Shown here: positions 22,710 to 31,197 of the stretch, piece by piece
Numbering within the stretch: position 1 is the first letter of the stretch
How the letters are laid out: each line of letters begins with the position of its first letter
From: Clostridiales bacterium
GTDB taxonomy: Bacteria; Bacillota; Clostridia; Christensenellales; UBA3700
Assembly: GCA_014799575.1 (NCBI GenBank)
Contig: JAAVHS010000018.1
Location: 35,148 to 69,795 of the forward strand
Direction of reading: 5' to 3'
Length of the DNA: 34,648 nt
The notes under the pieces: generated by a model
What the model was told of the DNA's origin: nothing
Database searches by the model: none
What the model saw: only the letters and a program-made list of their open reading frames with translations
Program-made: the position numbers and the translations under genes

Positions 22710-24771
22710 TAATATTCGTGGCTTAAAAGTAGAGATAAGCGCGGACGCAACGAAATTCAAAAAAGAAGTCAAAGATTTGCGTTCGGACGTGAAGTCGGCA
22801 AAATCCGACCTTGCCACGTTGCAAAAAAGCCTCCAACTTGACTACAACGAAGAGAAATTCGCCGAGGCGCAAAAGGTTGCTCAAAATGCAATAGACAAGA
22901 CGTCAGAACTTGCAGACAAATTGCGCGGACGGCTAAAAGACCTTGAACAAAGCGGAAATGTTGACACCGATGAATATCAGAAAGTGCAAAGCGAGTTATA
23001 CAAGGTTGAGTTGCAAGGCGCGCAGTTGCAAAAGCAATTAGAGCAAATCAATCAAATCAAGTTTGATAATCTCTCTAAGCAAGTGACTGACGTCGGCGAT
23101 AAGATAACGTCGGCAGGCAAAGCGTTAGCGCCTTTTTCGGCTATGGCGACGGGCGCTGTCACGGCTCTTGGCGCAGTGGGTAAGAAAGCAGTTGCAACGG
23201 GCGACGATATTGCCACACTTGCGACTAAGTACGATATGTCGTCCGACTCATTGCAACGCTTTAACTACGTTGCCTTGCAGACTGACGTTCAAGCGGAAGA
23301 TTTATACAAAGCATTTACGAAAGTTAGAGCAGGCGTGGCGGATATGGCTACGGGAACGGAATCAACCGCAAGCAAAGCGTTGCAACAACTTAATTTAGAC
23401 TTTGCGTCGTTCGACGGCAGTGAAGAGCAATTTTACGCAATCGCCGACGCATTGTCAAATATGGGCGATAAGACGCAAATGGTCGCAATCGCAAATGATA
23501 TATTCGGCGACAAACTTGCGACAAATCTTTTACCGCTCATATACGCCGGCACGGACGCAGTGAATGAGTATCGCAACGAGTTCGACGAATTGGGCGCAAT
23601 GACCGAAGAGCAAGTCGCAAGCATGGCGGAGTTTGACAACGTCTTGAACAAGATAAACACGCAAGTCAAAAACTCTATCACGCAAATAGGCGCGTCGCTA
23701 CTTCCTATTATGGAAAAAGTCGCCGATTGGGTAAGCAATACAATTATTCCGAAATTGCAAAGTCTTGCCGAGTGGTTTAACAATTTGACGCTCGGACAAC
23801 AAGAATTTGCATTGAAGATAGCGCTCGTTGTCGCCGCGCTTGCGCCTTTGACAATGGGCATTGGCAAACTTGTAACGACAATCGGTAGCGTAATAGAAGT
23901 CTTGCCAAAATTACAATCGGCGCTTTCTTCGTTGGCATCACACCCGATAATCTTAATCGTAGCGGCGGTCGCGGTTATTCTTGCGTTATTGTATAGTCGT
24001 TGTGAATCTTTCCGAGAGGCAATCAATAATCTAGTCGGCACGTTGGGACAGGCGTTGCAACCTGCTATGACCGCAATATTGCAAGTGTTTAATACTCTTA
24101 TGCCGATATTGAACGAGATAATCAATATTGTTGGCGGAGTGCTTGCAGTGGCAATAAACATCTTGTCGACTGCGTTGCAACCCGTGATTGTAGGAATACA
24201 AATGCTATTCGGTATTTTGCAATCGCTCTTGTCGGTTGCGCTCATACCGTTGCAACTCGTCTTACAAGCGTTGCAAATACCTTTGCAAATGCTTGGCACT
24301 TTGTTGAATTGGCTTGCTCCACTATTTGGCGCGTTTGCGAATCTAGTGCAAGGCGTGTTTAACGTTGTGCTTAAAGTGATAAATTCGGTATTGACGGCAG
24401 TTGAAAGCGCGATAAATTGGTGCATTGACAAAATAAATTTGCTTATTGACACGGTCAACGACAAAATGGGGTGGCTCGGCGTTCACCTCGAGAGGGTGCA
24501 ATCCGTATCGCTCCAAATCGACACGTCCTCGCTTGATAATATCAACGATATAAACGGCACACTAGACACTACGTCGCCCGATATTATAAGCGGTGACAAC
24601 GTCTATGACAAAATAGGCGCAGGCGGTATCAATGGCGATGTGTACAACAATGATTATAGCACGAATAATACGACGCAAAACATAACGGTCACTATTCAAA
24701 ATTATGCCGAAGAAGTCGACGTCGACGATCTAGTGCGACAAATCAATGTGAAACTTGCGGAGGCAATGTGA
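22702..24771 (+). CDS. Tail tape measure protein
   Basis: A 689-aa protein. TTG 22702 is preferred over GTG 22693, because AAGGAGGT at 22687-22694 is properly spaced only for it, and the product then begins MADNIRGLKVEISADATKF, a common tape-measure start. Residues about 15-115 form a coiled coil. Alternating hydrophobic segments at about 360-560 (IALVVAALAPLTMGIGKLV, HPIILIVAAVAVILALLY, IVGGVLAVAINILSTAL) are typical. No peptidase or lysozyme domain is seen. At about 0.15 nm per residue it predicts a tail near 100 nm. Confidence 0.92.
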   Translation: MADNIRGLKVEISADATKFKKEVKDLRSDVKSAKSDLATLQKSLQLDYNEEKFAEAQKVAQNAIDKTSELADKLRGRLKDLEQSGNVDTDEYQKVQSELYKVELQGAQLQKQLEQINQIKFDNLSKQVTDVGDKITSAGKALAPFSAMATGAVTALGAVGKKAVATGDDIATLATKYDMSSDSLQRFNYVALQTDVQAEDLYKAFTKVRAGVADMATGTESTASKALQQLNLDFASFDGSEEQFYAIADALSNMGDKTQMVAIANDIFGDKLATNLLPLIYAGTDAVNEYRNEFDELGAMTEEQVASMAEFDNVLNKINTQVKNSITQIGASLLPIMEKVADWVSNTIIPKLQSLAEWFNNLTLGQQEFALKIALVVAALAPLTMGIGKLVTTIGSVIEVLPKLQSALSSLASHPIILIVAAVAVILALLYSRCESFREAINNLVGTLGQALQPAMTAILQVFNTLMPILNEIINIVGGVLAVAINILSTALQPVIVGIQMLFGILQSLLSVALIPLQLVLQALQIPLQMLGTLLNWLAPLFGAFANLVQGVFNVVLKVINSVLTAVESAINWCIDKINLLIDTVNDKMGWLGVHLERVQSVSLQIDTSSLDNINDINGTLDTTSPDIISGDNVYDKIGAGGINGDVYNNDYSTNNTTQNITVTIQNYAEEVDVDDLVRQINVKLAEAM

Positions 24772-24772
24772 T

Positions 24773-25618
24773 ATGAGAAAATTCTTTTTGCACAATTCAA
24801 GCAGGACGAAATCATTTGATTTGAACACTGCAAAGGCTTTCGCAACCGAGCCGTCAGGCTTGGGTAATTCGTTTAGCACGGAATATAAAGAAAGCGACAA
24901 GGGCAAACATCTTGTCAACGTTAAACCGAATTTTGACCCGATAACATTGAAAATTTATTTTAATGCAGACGGGACGGACGGATACGCAAACTATAAAGGA
25001 CTAATGTTGTTTTTGGAAGAGTGCGGAAAGTCGCCGTTTTTGTTTGAGTACAACGACGGAGTAACTGACAAGTATTGCGACGTAATTCTCAAATCGTCGG
25101 GAAAAAGTGAAAAGGATTCGGACGGAGTATTCTGCGAGCCTTTTACGTTCGAGCGCCAAAGTTATTGGTATGAGCGCCTCGAGGGGACTTTTGAATTAGA
25201 GAATACGTCGTCTTCACGCTTTCCGCTAGGATTTCCGTTTGGCTTTTCGGGGCGAGTACTCAAAACGAAGAAGTATGTATCGAATCCTTTTCACATTGCG
25301 TCGCCTATTACGATAACTATATCGGGGCAGATACGCGATAATATTCGAATATACATCGCTACGTTAGACGATAAAATCGTATCAGAAATTAAACTCTCGA
25401 CAAATTGCGAGGTTGGCAAAGTAATTGTTATCGAGCCTAATACAAAGAAGATAACTATTACTGAAAACGGAGTAGAGTCCAACGGTTACGGACTTATTGA
25501 CAAGACAAAGCAATCGTTTTTGTATCTACCCAAAGGTGATTATTATATCAGTTCTGATATGACGGGCGAGGACAAAGGAAAAATCACTTTTACAATTAAA
25601 CGATATTTGCTTGATTGA
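24773..25618 (+). CDS. Distal tail protein (Dit-like)
   Basis: A 281-aa protein. ATG 24773 is chosen because GGAGG lies about nine bases upstream. The beginning KFFLHNSSRTKSFDLN and the segment VKPNFDPITLKIYFNADGTDGYANYKGLMLFLEECG fit the phage tail family that forms the hub at the tail tip. The second half (from about residue 150) is a beta-sandwich-like extension. It lies between the tape measure and the Tal-like gene, as usual. Confidence 0.8.
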   Translation: MRKFFLHNSSRTKSFDLNTAKAFATEPSGLGNSFSTEYKESDKGKHLVNVKPNFDPITLKIYFNADGTDGYANYKGLMLFLEECGKSPFLFEYNDGVTDKYCDVILKSSGKSEKDSDGVFCEPFTFERQSYWYERLEGTFELENTSSSRFPLGFPFGFSGRVLKTKKYVSNPFHIASPITITISGQIRDNIRIYIATLDDKIVSEIKLSTNCEVGKVIVIEPNTKKITITENGVESNGYGLIDKTKQSFLYLPKGDYYISSDMTGEDKGKITFTIKRYLLD

Positions 25619-25629
25619 CGGAGGTCGGA

Positions 25630-26754
25630 ATGTATATAGAGATTTACGACGAAAACAAAAGGCATATATCTAACGTCGACAATATATCGTACGATTTGAC
25701 TAAACGCGTTTACGACCCAAATGCTTTTAACGCAGTCGGAATTAGCGCAGACGACGTCAACAAAGCGAAAATTGCCGTTATGGTTACTGATGTCGGAGAA
25801 TACGAATACGCTTGCCTAGTTGACAATATTACGCCCGACGGCAACAAGCGTACTATCAAAGGTCTAGATTTCAAAACGCTTTGGCAGACGGAAATATTGC
25901 TAGATTTTACTCCCGACGGCAGTTGGGACGGCAGATTGTCAGTAATATTCAATCGCGTTAAAAGCGCGGTATTTGATAGTGTAGATTCGACGGTATGTAA
26001 GATACCCGTCGAAGTAATTATCCCGACGGACGATACTGATACGACGGAAATGCTCGGGTCATATCAAGGACAGTATATCAATACGGACGCATACAAATTC
26101 TTAAAATGTTATCTCAAATTTTATGAGTATAACATTGAATCTCGGTACGACGTAGTCGCAGGCAAAATCATATTTGAGTTTGTTAAAACTACCGAAATAA
26201 TCGACGTCAATCTAAGCGACTTTATTTACGACTTGACTACTTCTTCGTCGACGACAAATAAAGCGGTTGCAACTGTCAAATACGACGTTGCAACGCCCGA
26301 GACTGACGGCGACGGAAATGTCGTTTATAATGCCGACGGAACACCAAAGAGAAAACCGCGTCCGACGACAATAGCGACAAAATACTATTATCTTAATCAC
26401 AACAACGATATTGTGCAAGCGGACGCGAGAGGCGAAATAGAGGGGAGAATATATCCGGTCAAGACAAAGTGGTTTGAAAAAGAATATTTGTCCGAGGCGC
26501 AATTTGACGCCGTGTATGAACTCGCAAATAGTCGCTTTGTCGATAACATTATTATCGACAACAACTTGACTATTGACCCGATAGACTTCGCGATATATCC
26601 GCTCTATACAAAGATACAACTCTATTACGACGGCAAGTTGTATAAGACGCTACCGATAAGCGAAAAGATAATTACGCTTAACGCAAGCGGTAAAAATACA
26701 CAAATAAAACTCGGCTTTAAGAAGATTTTATTGACTGAGTTATTAAAAGGTTAG
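25630..26754 (+). CDS. Tail-associated baseplate protein (Tal/gp37-like)
   Basis: A 374-aa protein. ATG 25630 follows ACGGAGG, and an upstream TTG at 25615 is less likely. The N-terminal half resembles the Tal hub of siphophages (VDNITPDGNKRTIKGLDFKTLW, then FNRVKSAVFDS). The C-terminal half carries strands around ATVKYDVATPETDGDGNVVYNADG. No peptidase or lytic domain is visible, so it seems to be only the structural hub. It overlaps nothing and precedes the fibre by 12 bp. Confidence 0.75.
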   Translation: MYIEIYDENKRHISNVDNISYDLTKRVYDPNAFNAVGISADDVNKAKIAVMVTDVGEYEYACLVDNITPDGNKRTIKGLDFKTLWQTEILLDFTPDGSWDGRLSVIFNRVKSAVFDSVDSTVCKIPVEVIIPTDDTDTTEMLGSYQGQYINTDAYKFLKCYLKFYEYNIESRYDVVAGKIIFEFVKTTEIIDVNLSDFIYDLTTSSSTTNKAVATVKYDVATPETDGDGNVVYNADGTPKRKPRPTTIATKYYYLNHNNDIVQADARGEIEGRIYPVKTKWFEKEYLSEAQFDAVYELANSRFVDNIIIDNNLTIDPIDFAIYPLYTKIQLYYDGKLYKTLPISEKIITLNASGKNTQIKLGFKKILLTELLKG

Positions 26755-26766
26755 GAGGCAAAGAAA

Positions 26767-28224
26767 ATGATTAAGGCAGTAACTTATCAAGGCAATAGCG
26801 CTTTCAAGGCTAATCTATACGCATTGGAAATCAAAAGCCGATTTATCGACCAAAATCACGCCGACGGTTACTACACAAATTACGGCTCGGAACTCGACGC
26901 GCAAATAGTAGGTAATCAAATACAAATCGAGACGGGCGCTTTTGTAGTGCAAGGACGTATGAACGAAGTCGTATCAGCAGAAATTATATCGCCACAAATG
27001 ATTGACGACTATGTGGGATATATCGTTGCTCGTATTGAAACGTACCACGCAGAAGACGCGGATAATTGTTCTTTCAAAGCATACGTCAATACTGCGCTGA
27101 GTGAAATTCAGTTGCAACAAGACGACGTTTACGCTATGGACGCGGACGATTCTAACAAAGTTTATGAATTGCCGATATACTCGTTTGCAATCAAAAACGG
27201 AGCAATAACTGAATTGGTAAAACTTATTCAACCCGTTGCCGATTATGCTCGTATGATTGCCGAATACAATCAAAAAGTTGACGAGATATTAGAGGAATTC
27301 GTGCAAGGTGTCAATCAAAAACTTAAAGAGTTTGGACAACAACTAGAAGACGGGGGAACTAGTATCAAGGTTGACGGCGAACTCAAAAAGCAAATAAATT
27401 TTACTGACGACCCACAAAAACTAATTGATAGTAAAGTCAGCAAAAATGGCGACGATTTGAAGGGCGCATATAAATTTTACAATGCTAATGGTGTTAAGTA
27501 TGCGGAGATAAATACTTATAATAATCACGCTTTTGTGACTTTGTTTAATAACAATGGTGTACCTTATCTGCACTTTGATGCAACAACGTTGAATATAACA
27601 AGCGGTCTTCCACAAGCAGGTGGACAAAAACTTGGCGCAGGTGCTATGGTTTTGTCGAAAAATGGTATAGCCTTTACTAATCCCGGTACAAAAGACGATG
27701 CCGGTTGGGTGCGTGTGTTAGGTAGTTCTGAAACTGATACTGTACTAGAAATTGCTACGGGCGATGACGGAGGCGATGGCGAGGCGATAGTAGCGCGACA
27801 GTACAATACTGATAATGAGGTAAAGCGTCAACTCACTTTGCTAGAAAAAAGTAGCGAAGCGGGCAACTATAAAATATTTAAGGTTGATCCGTCAAAACTT
27901 TACCCGAAGACTGAAAACGGTTGGACGATAGGCGGTAAAGATTTAGTTCCCGATGGAGAGGGAATATATTTAGTTAGTATGGCAACATCCCAAACATTTG
28001 TTATCCCGGGTATTATGATTATTGGTAAGATATCCTCAGCAAGTTCAACCTTAGCAGGCGCAGCGATATTATGTAGTGTACAGACTAGTTCATATCCAAT
28101 ATTTCTGAAAGTTCGAAGTGGTAATACAACAGGAAGTACTATATGGACGGCTCAAGAGGTAACTTCAAGTAATACGATACAGTCTTATTATATTGCACAA
28201 GTTGCCTACAAAAAAATTTTATAA
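26767..28224 (+). CDS. Receptor-binding tail fibre / upper baseplate protein
   Basis: A 485-aa protein behind AGGAGG. Residues 1-145 form a baseplate-attachment domain (SRFIDQNHADGYYTNYGSEL, VVQGRMNEV). A coiled coil at about 155-195 (YNQKVDEILEEFVQGVNQKLKEFGQQLED) trimerises it. From about residue 235 the protein is Gly/Ser/Thr-rich and beta-structured, as receptor-binding tips are. Codon use changes there: Asp and Val shift from GAC/GTC to GAT/GTT. That suggests the tip was exchanged by recombination with another phage. Confidence 0.8.
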   Translation: MIKAVTYQGNSAFKANLYALEIKSRFIDQNHADGYYTNYGSELDAQIVGNQIQIETGAFVVQGRMNEVVSAEIISPQMIDDYVGYIVARIETYHAEDADNCSFKAYVNTALSEIQLQQDDVYAMDADDSNKVYELPIYSFAIKNGAITELVKLIQPVADYARMIAEYNQKVDEILEEFVQGVNQKLKEFGQQLEDGGTSIKVDGELKKQINFTDDPQKLIDSKVSKNGDDLKGAYKFYNANGVKYAEINTYNNHAFVTLFNNNGVPYLHFDATTLNITSGLPQAGGQKLGAGAMVLSKNGIAFTNPGTKDDAGWVRVLGSSETDTVLEIATGDDGGDGEAIVARQYNTDNEVKRQLTLLEKSSEAGNYKIFKVDPSKLYPKTENGWTIGGKDLVPDGEGIYLVSMATSQTFVIPGIMIIGKISSASSTLAGAAILCSVQTSSYPIFLKVRSGNTTGSTIWTAQEVTSSNTIQSYYIAQVAYKKIL

Positions 28225-28236
28225 GAGGTAATAACA

Positions 28237-28599
28237 ATGGGATATTGGAATAGAAAAAGAAATGGTTTTACTCCTGAAAGGAGCAAGGACACGAGCGCAA
28301 CAAATTATACGACTGAACAAATCAATGCTATGTATGCAAAAGGCGACGTAGTCACAGGCGAAGACGGCGAGCCTATGGTCGTACCTAGACCCGAGTTGAC
28401 CGGAGAAGAAAAGCAAGCGCAGTACGAAAGCAAGGTGGATAGCCTTATTCGAGAGCGTTACACTCTCTCGCAAGAGTTGTCAATACTTCGTCAGCAAGAA
28501 AGTAAGAGCGAAGAATATCAAGCATATTTTGACTATTGTGAAGAGTGCAAAGCAAAGGCAAAAATAGAATTGCAAGGCGGTATCAAGAATGGAATTTAG
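28237..28599 (+). CDS. Small phage protein after the fibre, unknown function
   Basis: A 120-aa protein behind AAGAGG. The first 60 residues are polar and probably flexible. The second half (about 55-112) is a long charged helix or coiled coil (QAQYESKVDSLIRERYTLSQELSILRQQES), ending in CEECKAKAKIEL. Its length and place after the fibre suggest a fibre-associated or baseplate accessory protein. I recognise no family. It overlaps the next gene by 11 bp. Confidence 0.6.
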   Translation: MGYWNRKRNGFTPERSKDTSATNYTTEQINAMYAKGDVVTGEDGEPMVVPRPELTGEEKQAQYESKVDSLIRERYTLSQELSILRQQESKSEEYQAYFDYCEECKAKAKIELQGGIKNGI

Positions 28600-29014
28600 A
28601 AAAGATTTGCAAGCGATTTTAGAAGACTTGAACGCTCAAAAATTAAAAACCGAGCAAGAGAATGACGATACTGTCACTAATGTTGAAGTTAAAGTGACGG
28701 CAGATGTAGAAGAAAACTTGGAACAAGTAGAGATTGAAACAAACGAAACACACGCGTCACAAGAAAGCCAATCCGACGACCAAAGCGCAGAATCAAAAGA
28801 CGCGCAAGCAAATGCCGACTCTTCTAAAAACAAAGAAGAGTATTTGCATTTATTTGCGATTCTAAGCGTCCCGACGACTAATTTGTCTAATCGTATAAAG
28901 GCACTGAAAAAGATTGTTAAAAGTAGCGCGGTGACAGTTGGAATTGTGCTTTTATTGGCTATCTGCGGAGGCATAACATACGCAATATTGCGAGCGTGTG
29001 GATTATTCGGTTAA
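28589..29014 (+). CDS. Tail-anchored membrane protein with acidic N-terminal region, unknown function
   Basis: A 141-aa protein. Residues 1-82 are highly acidic and low in complexity (TADVEENLEQVEIETNETHA, then DDQSAESKDAQANADS). A single hydrophobic helix near 115-135 (VTVGIVLLLAICGGITYAIL) is followed by a short tail. The topology is that of a tail-anchored protein with its acidic part in the cytoplasm. It stands in the place usually held by lysis genes, but one helix with a large acidic domain is not a classic holin. No function is assigned. Confidence 0.65.
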   Translation: MEFRKDLQAILEDLNAQKLKTEQENDDTVTNVEVKVTADVEENLEQVEIETNETHASQESQSDDQSAESKDAQANADSSKNKEEYLHLFAILSVPTTNLSNRIKALKKIVKSSAVTVGIVLLLAICGGITYAILRACGLFG

Positions 29015-29063
29015 AGGCGGACAACCGCATTTGACATAAAAATCTATAAGGAGGTAAAAGACT

Positions 29064-29405
29064 ATGTTGGAAGAAAAGAAAATTGTTATCGTATCCGACG
29101 AAAACGACGTTGTCACATTTGACGACATCACTATCAAGCACGATACTATAAATCGTGTCGAAGTTGCAGAAGTCAAAAAAGAACTCGAGCAACTTGAAAA
29201 CGAGAAAATCGAACTTGATAACCGTATTGTCTCACTTAAAGCAAAGTTGATGTATGCGGACAAGATTATCGCGATTGCAGACGAAAATAAAGCAAGCGAA
29301 TCCACTCCAAAGAACGTCAACGCAACCGTGTCCGAGGGCGAGGCGAGTATACTTGCCGACGCCATTGCCAACGACAAACCCGTCGCAAGCGACGACCTTG
29401 TCTAA
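29064..29405 (+). CDS. Coiled-coil phage protein, unknown function
   Basis: A 113-aa protein behind AAGGAGG. A short beta N-terminus (KKIVIVSDENDVVTFDDITI) precedes a coiled coil at about 30-72 (VEVAEVKKELEQLENEKIELDNRIVSLKAKL) and a polar tail. It sits in the post-fibre cluster, where spanin-like or chaperone proteins could be expected, but no signal peptide or membrane helix is present. No family is recognised. Confidence 0.65.
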   Translation: MLEEKKIVIVSDENDVVTFDDITIKHDTINRVEVAEVKKELEQLENEKIELDNRIVSLKAKLMYADKIIAIADENKASESTPKNVNATVSEGEASILADAIANDKPVASDDLV

Positions 29406-29418
29406 GGAGGTGGTAAAT

Positions 29419-30273
29419 ATGGAAAACACGGAAAAGCAAGTTATCGAATGGGCGATTGAAAAAATAAACTCATACGATAGCGAAAAGAAATTGTATAATT
29501 TGTCGGCGGTAGTTCTATCAGTCCTTGACGTGGTATGTGGGATAATTGCGATATTTTATACTTCTATGATTGTGACGTCAGTCATAGCATCAATAATTTG
29601 TGGTACAATATGGGGCGGACGGCTGATTCAACTTATTAAGGCGGAGCGACTCGCAAAGGCTTTGAAAGTTTTGTCAACTGCAAGTATCACATATATATCC
29701 GTCCGAAAGAAGAGGAGCGAATATATGAACAAATTCAAGGATAATTTGAAAAACAATCCACTCACTATTGTGTTTGCGCTCATCGGCGCAGGCGTTATAG
29801 GATTTGCTACATATAAACTCGCTCAACTCTATTTTGTCGCACTGCCGAAATGGACTTACATTTTGTTTGCAATCATAATGGCGATACTTACCATTATTTT
29901 AGTTGTGTTGCTTGGTTGGGATAATCTCAAATCGGCAATACTGAGGAGCGCAAAAAAGACATTAAGCGAAGACGGTTATAATACGCTCGTTGAATATGTC
30001 AACGCTCTCAAAGCAAAAGAAGATGAGCAAGCCGAAATTCAAGCAAAGAAAGTAGCACACGACAAAGAAGTTGAGCAGGCAAGGCAAATTATCGCCGACC
30101 ACGAAAAGCGCAACGAAGAGTATCAAAAGGCACTCGAATTATTGAAAGCGCAGTCGTCCGACGTTCCGCAGGACAAGCAAGAAGTTGTTTTGACCGATAG
30201 CGGACAAGCGACGGCAGACGTAGCAAAACCCGAAGAGCCGAGCATATTATCTGATATGAAGAATATTTTATAA
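29419..30273 (+). CDS. Four-TM membrane protein with C-terminal coiled coil, possible holin-like protein
   Basis: A 284-aa protein. ATG 29419 follows AAGGAGGTGG. Hydrophobic helices lie at about 27-48, 50-68, 114-138 and 144-166. They are grouped in two pairs around a basic loop (VRKKRSEYMNKFKDNLKNN). The C-terminal 110 residues form a charged coiled coil and a polar tail. It is the last gene of the structural operon, before a terminator. Position would suit a holin, but it is larger than most (70-150 aa) and no endolysin accompanies it. Membrane location is well supported; the lysis role is only a suggestion. Confidence 0.7.
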   Translation: MENTEKQVIEWAIEKINSYDSEKKLYNLSAVVLSVLDVVCGIIAIFYTSMIVTSVIASIICGTIWGGRLIQLIKAERLAKALKVLSTASITYISVRKKRSEYMNKFKDNLKNNPLTIVFALIGAGVIGFATYKLAQLYFVALPKWTYILFAIIMAILTIILVVLLGWDNLKSAILRSAKKTLSEDGYNTLVEYVNALKAKEDEQAEIQAKKVAHDKEVEQARQIIADHEKRNEEYQKALELLKAQSSDVPQDKQEVVLTDSGQATADVAKPEEPSILSDMKNIL

Positions 30274-30301
30274 TAGATAATATAAACAATTTAATATAAT
30301 C

Positions 30302-30328
30302 AAAGCCACAAATTTTTGTGGCTTTTTT
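30302..30328 (+). terminator. Intrinsic terminator of the late operon
   Basis: A perfect 11-bp stem, AAAGCCACAAA (30302-30312)/TTTGTGGCTTT (30315-30325), with a two-base apparent loop (four unpaired in practice), is followed by a T-run to 30328. It lies 29 bp after the last structural gene. Confidence 0.9.
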
Positions 30329-30365
30329 ATTTGAAAAATTTTTTGAAAAAAATGATAAAAAACCC

Positions 30366-30394
30366 TTGACATATCGTTGGGGGAGTGATATAAT
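30366..30394 (+). promoter_or_regulatory. Consensus promoter for the attR-proximal small genes
   Basis: TTGACA (30366-30371), a 17-bp spacer and TATAAT (30389-30394) are both perfect. It lies just after the late terminator, so the three small genes downstream form a separate unit. It could be active in the lysogen. Confidence 0.85.
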
Positions 30395-30429
30395 ATAATT
30401 ACAAAGATAAAGTAAGGGAGGTGATAAAA

Positions 30430-30561
30430 TTGACTGAAATAACAAAAGCCTTGCAAGACTTAGCAAGAGCAATCGAAAATCAAAACGCGGTCGAAAGTGT
30501 CAAGATTACGATAACGCTCAAAAAGCAAAAGCCGAGCAAGGCGACCAAAGACGATAAGTAA
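30430..30561 (+). CDS. Tiny basic protein (43 aa), unknown function
   Basis: The start is TTG 30430 behind GGGAGGTG, eight bases away. The product is 43 aa: a helix (LQDLARAIENQNAV), a strand (SVKITITLKK) and a Lys-rich tail. It is the first gene after a perfect promoter, which supports it being real. No family is recognised. Confidence 0.6.
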   Translation: MTEITKALQDLARAIENQNAVESVKITITLKKQKPSKATKDDK

Positions 30562-30567
30562 TCGTCG

Positions 30568-30609
30568 ATAGGCAGAGCGGGCGAGGACATCGCCCCTCGT
30601 AAGTCCTAT
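30568..30609 (+). ncRNA. Possible pseudoknotted RNA element between two small genes
   Basis: GGGCGA (30579-30584) pairs with TCGCCC (30590-30595). ATAGG (30568-30572) could pair with CCTAT (30605-30609). The loop bases AGGAC (30584-30588) are complementary to GTCCT (30603-30607), which would compete to give an H-type pseudoknot. It lies upstream of the ribosome site of the 30660 gene. Confidence 0.3.
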
Positions 30610-30659
30610 TATAAATGAACAAATTTAATTTGTCAATATTTTAATTAGGGAGGTACAAA

Positions 30660-30827
30660 ATGACTATCAAAAAAGAAAACAAAATCTATATAGCAAAAGA
30701 AAACAAGACATCTTGGACGCTATCGACTACGATAGGGCAAGTAGACGTATCATATAATGTCCCAAAGGTAGATTGTCCAACTTTTGACGCATTGACGGAG
30801 TACGTAATCGCAAACGATTTATTTTAA
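30660..30827 (+). CDS. Small protein (55 aa), unknown function
   Basis: ATG 30660 lies behind GGGAGG. The protein starts basic (TIKKENKIYIAKENK), has beta-type segments and ends acidic with a short helix (FDALTEYVIANDLF). It overlaps nothing and lies 11 bp before the ribbon-helix-helix gene. No family is recognised. A pairing as antitoxin/toxin with a neighbour is possible but unsupported. Confidence 0.6.
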   Translation: MTIKKENKIYIAKENKTSWTLSTTIGQVDVSYNVPKVDCPTFDALTEYVIANDLF

Positions 30828-30838
30828 TGAGGTGTTCA

Positions 30839-31033
30839 ATGGCAAGAAGTGAGGCGCAAAAAAAGGCTGATAAAAAATACAGAGAATCCCACAAAGGCGA
30901 TTTTATAAAATGGTCAACGGTCTTTCCGCCCGAAGAGGCAAAGTATATTGATGAAGTAATTAAGCAAAGCGGAATGAACAAAGCCGAGTTTATTCGTTGG
31001 GCAGTCGAAGAGTTAAAGAAAAAGTCCAAATAG
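30839..31033 (+). CDS. Ribbon-helix-helix (Arc/MetJ-like) DNA-binding protein
   Basis: A 64-aa protein starting at ATG 30839 behind TGAGGTG. A basic N-terminus (ARSEAQKKADKKYRESHK) precedes a strand (WSTVFPP) and two helices (EEAKYIDEVIKQSG, NKAEFIRWAVEELKKK), the RHH dimer fold. Related small proteins occur in many Firmicutes prophages near the att end. Its stop codon lies inside a GTCC-N8-GGACAA site also found upstream of the late promoter. It could be the protein that binds both, or an excisionase-like factor next to attR (inference). Confidence 0.8.
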   Translation: MARSEAQKKADKKYRESHKGDFIKWSTVFPPEEAKYIDEVIKQSGMNKAEFIRWAVEELKKKSK

Positions 31034-31041
31034 TTGGACAA
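31024..31041. promoter_or_regulatory. Second GTCC-N8-GGACAA site
   Basis: GTCCAAATAGTTGGACAA resembles GTCCAAAAGTTCGGACAA at 16363-16380, with the same ends and spacing. It overlaps the stop codon of the RHH gene. TTGGAC (31034-31039) could also be a -35 with TATATT (31058-31063). Confidence 0.5.
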
Positions 31042-31142
31042 CGAATGCCATTTATGATATATTTTATTTAGTATTATAGTTGGCAGAAATTGAGTGGTAC
31101 GGCGTGGGTACGCTCAAAGCATTTATTTTGGTTGTTGTTTTT

Positions 31143-31197
31143 GTTGAATATAGGTTGATTAAATGCCGTTTTTCGGTAGTTAAAAACCTTATTCAAC
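31143..31197. repeat. Inverted repeat flanking the attR core
   Basis: GTTGAATA (31143-31150) is the complement of TATTCAAC (31190-31197), which abuts the core. Such repeats in the phage arm are candidate integrase or excisionase arm sites. The remaining bases 31034-31142 are AT-rich and show no gene. Confidence 0.4.

Noticed and set aside
23433-24464. 343-aa minus-strand frame
   Set aside because: It is the antisense shadow of the tape measure gene; composition is low in charged residues and there is no ribosome site.
30430-31033. Toxin-antitoxin pair
   Set aside because: The RHH gene could be an antitoxin, but neither small neighbour has a recognisable toxin motif.
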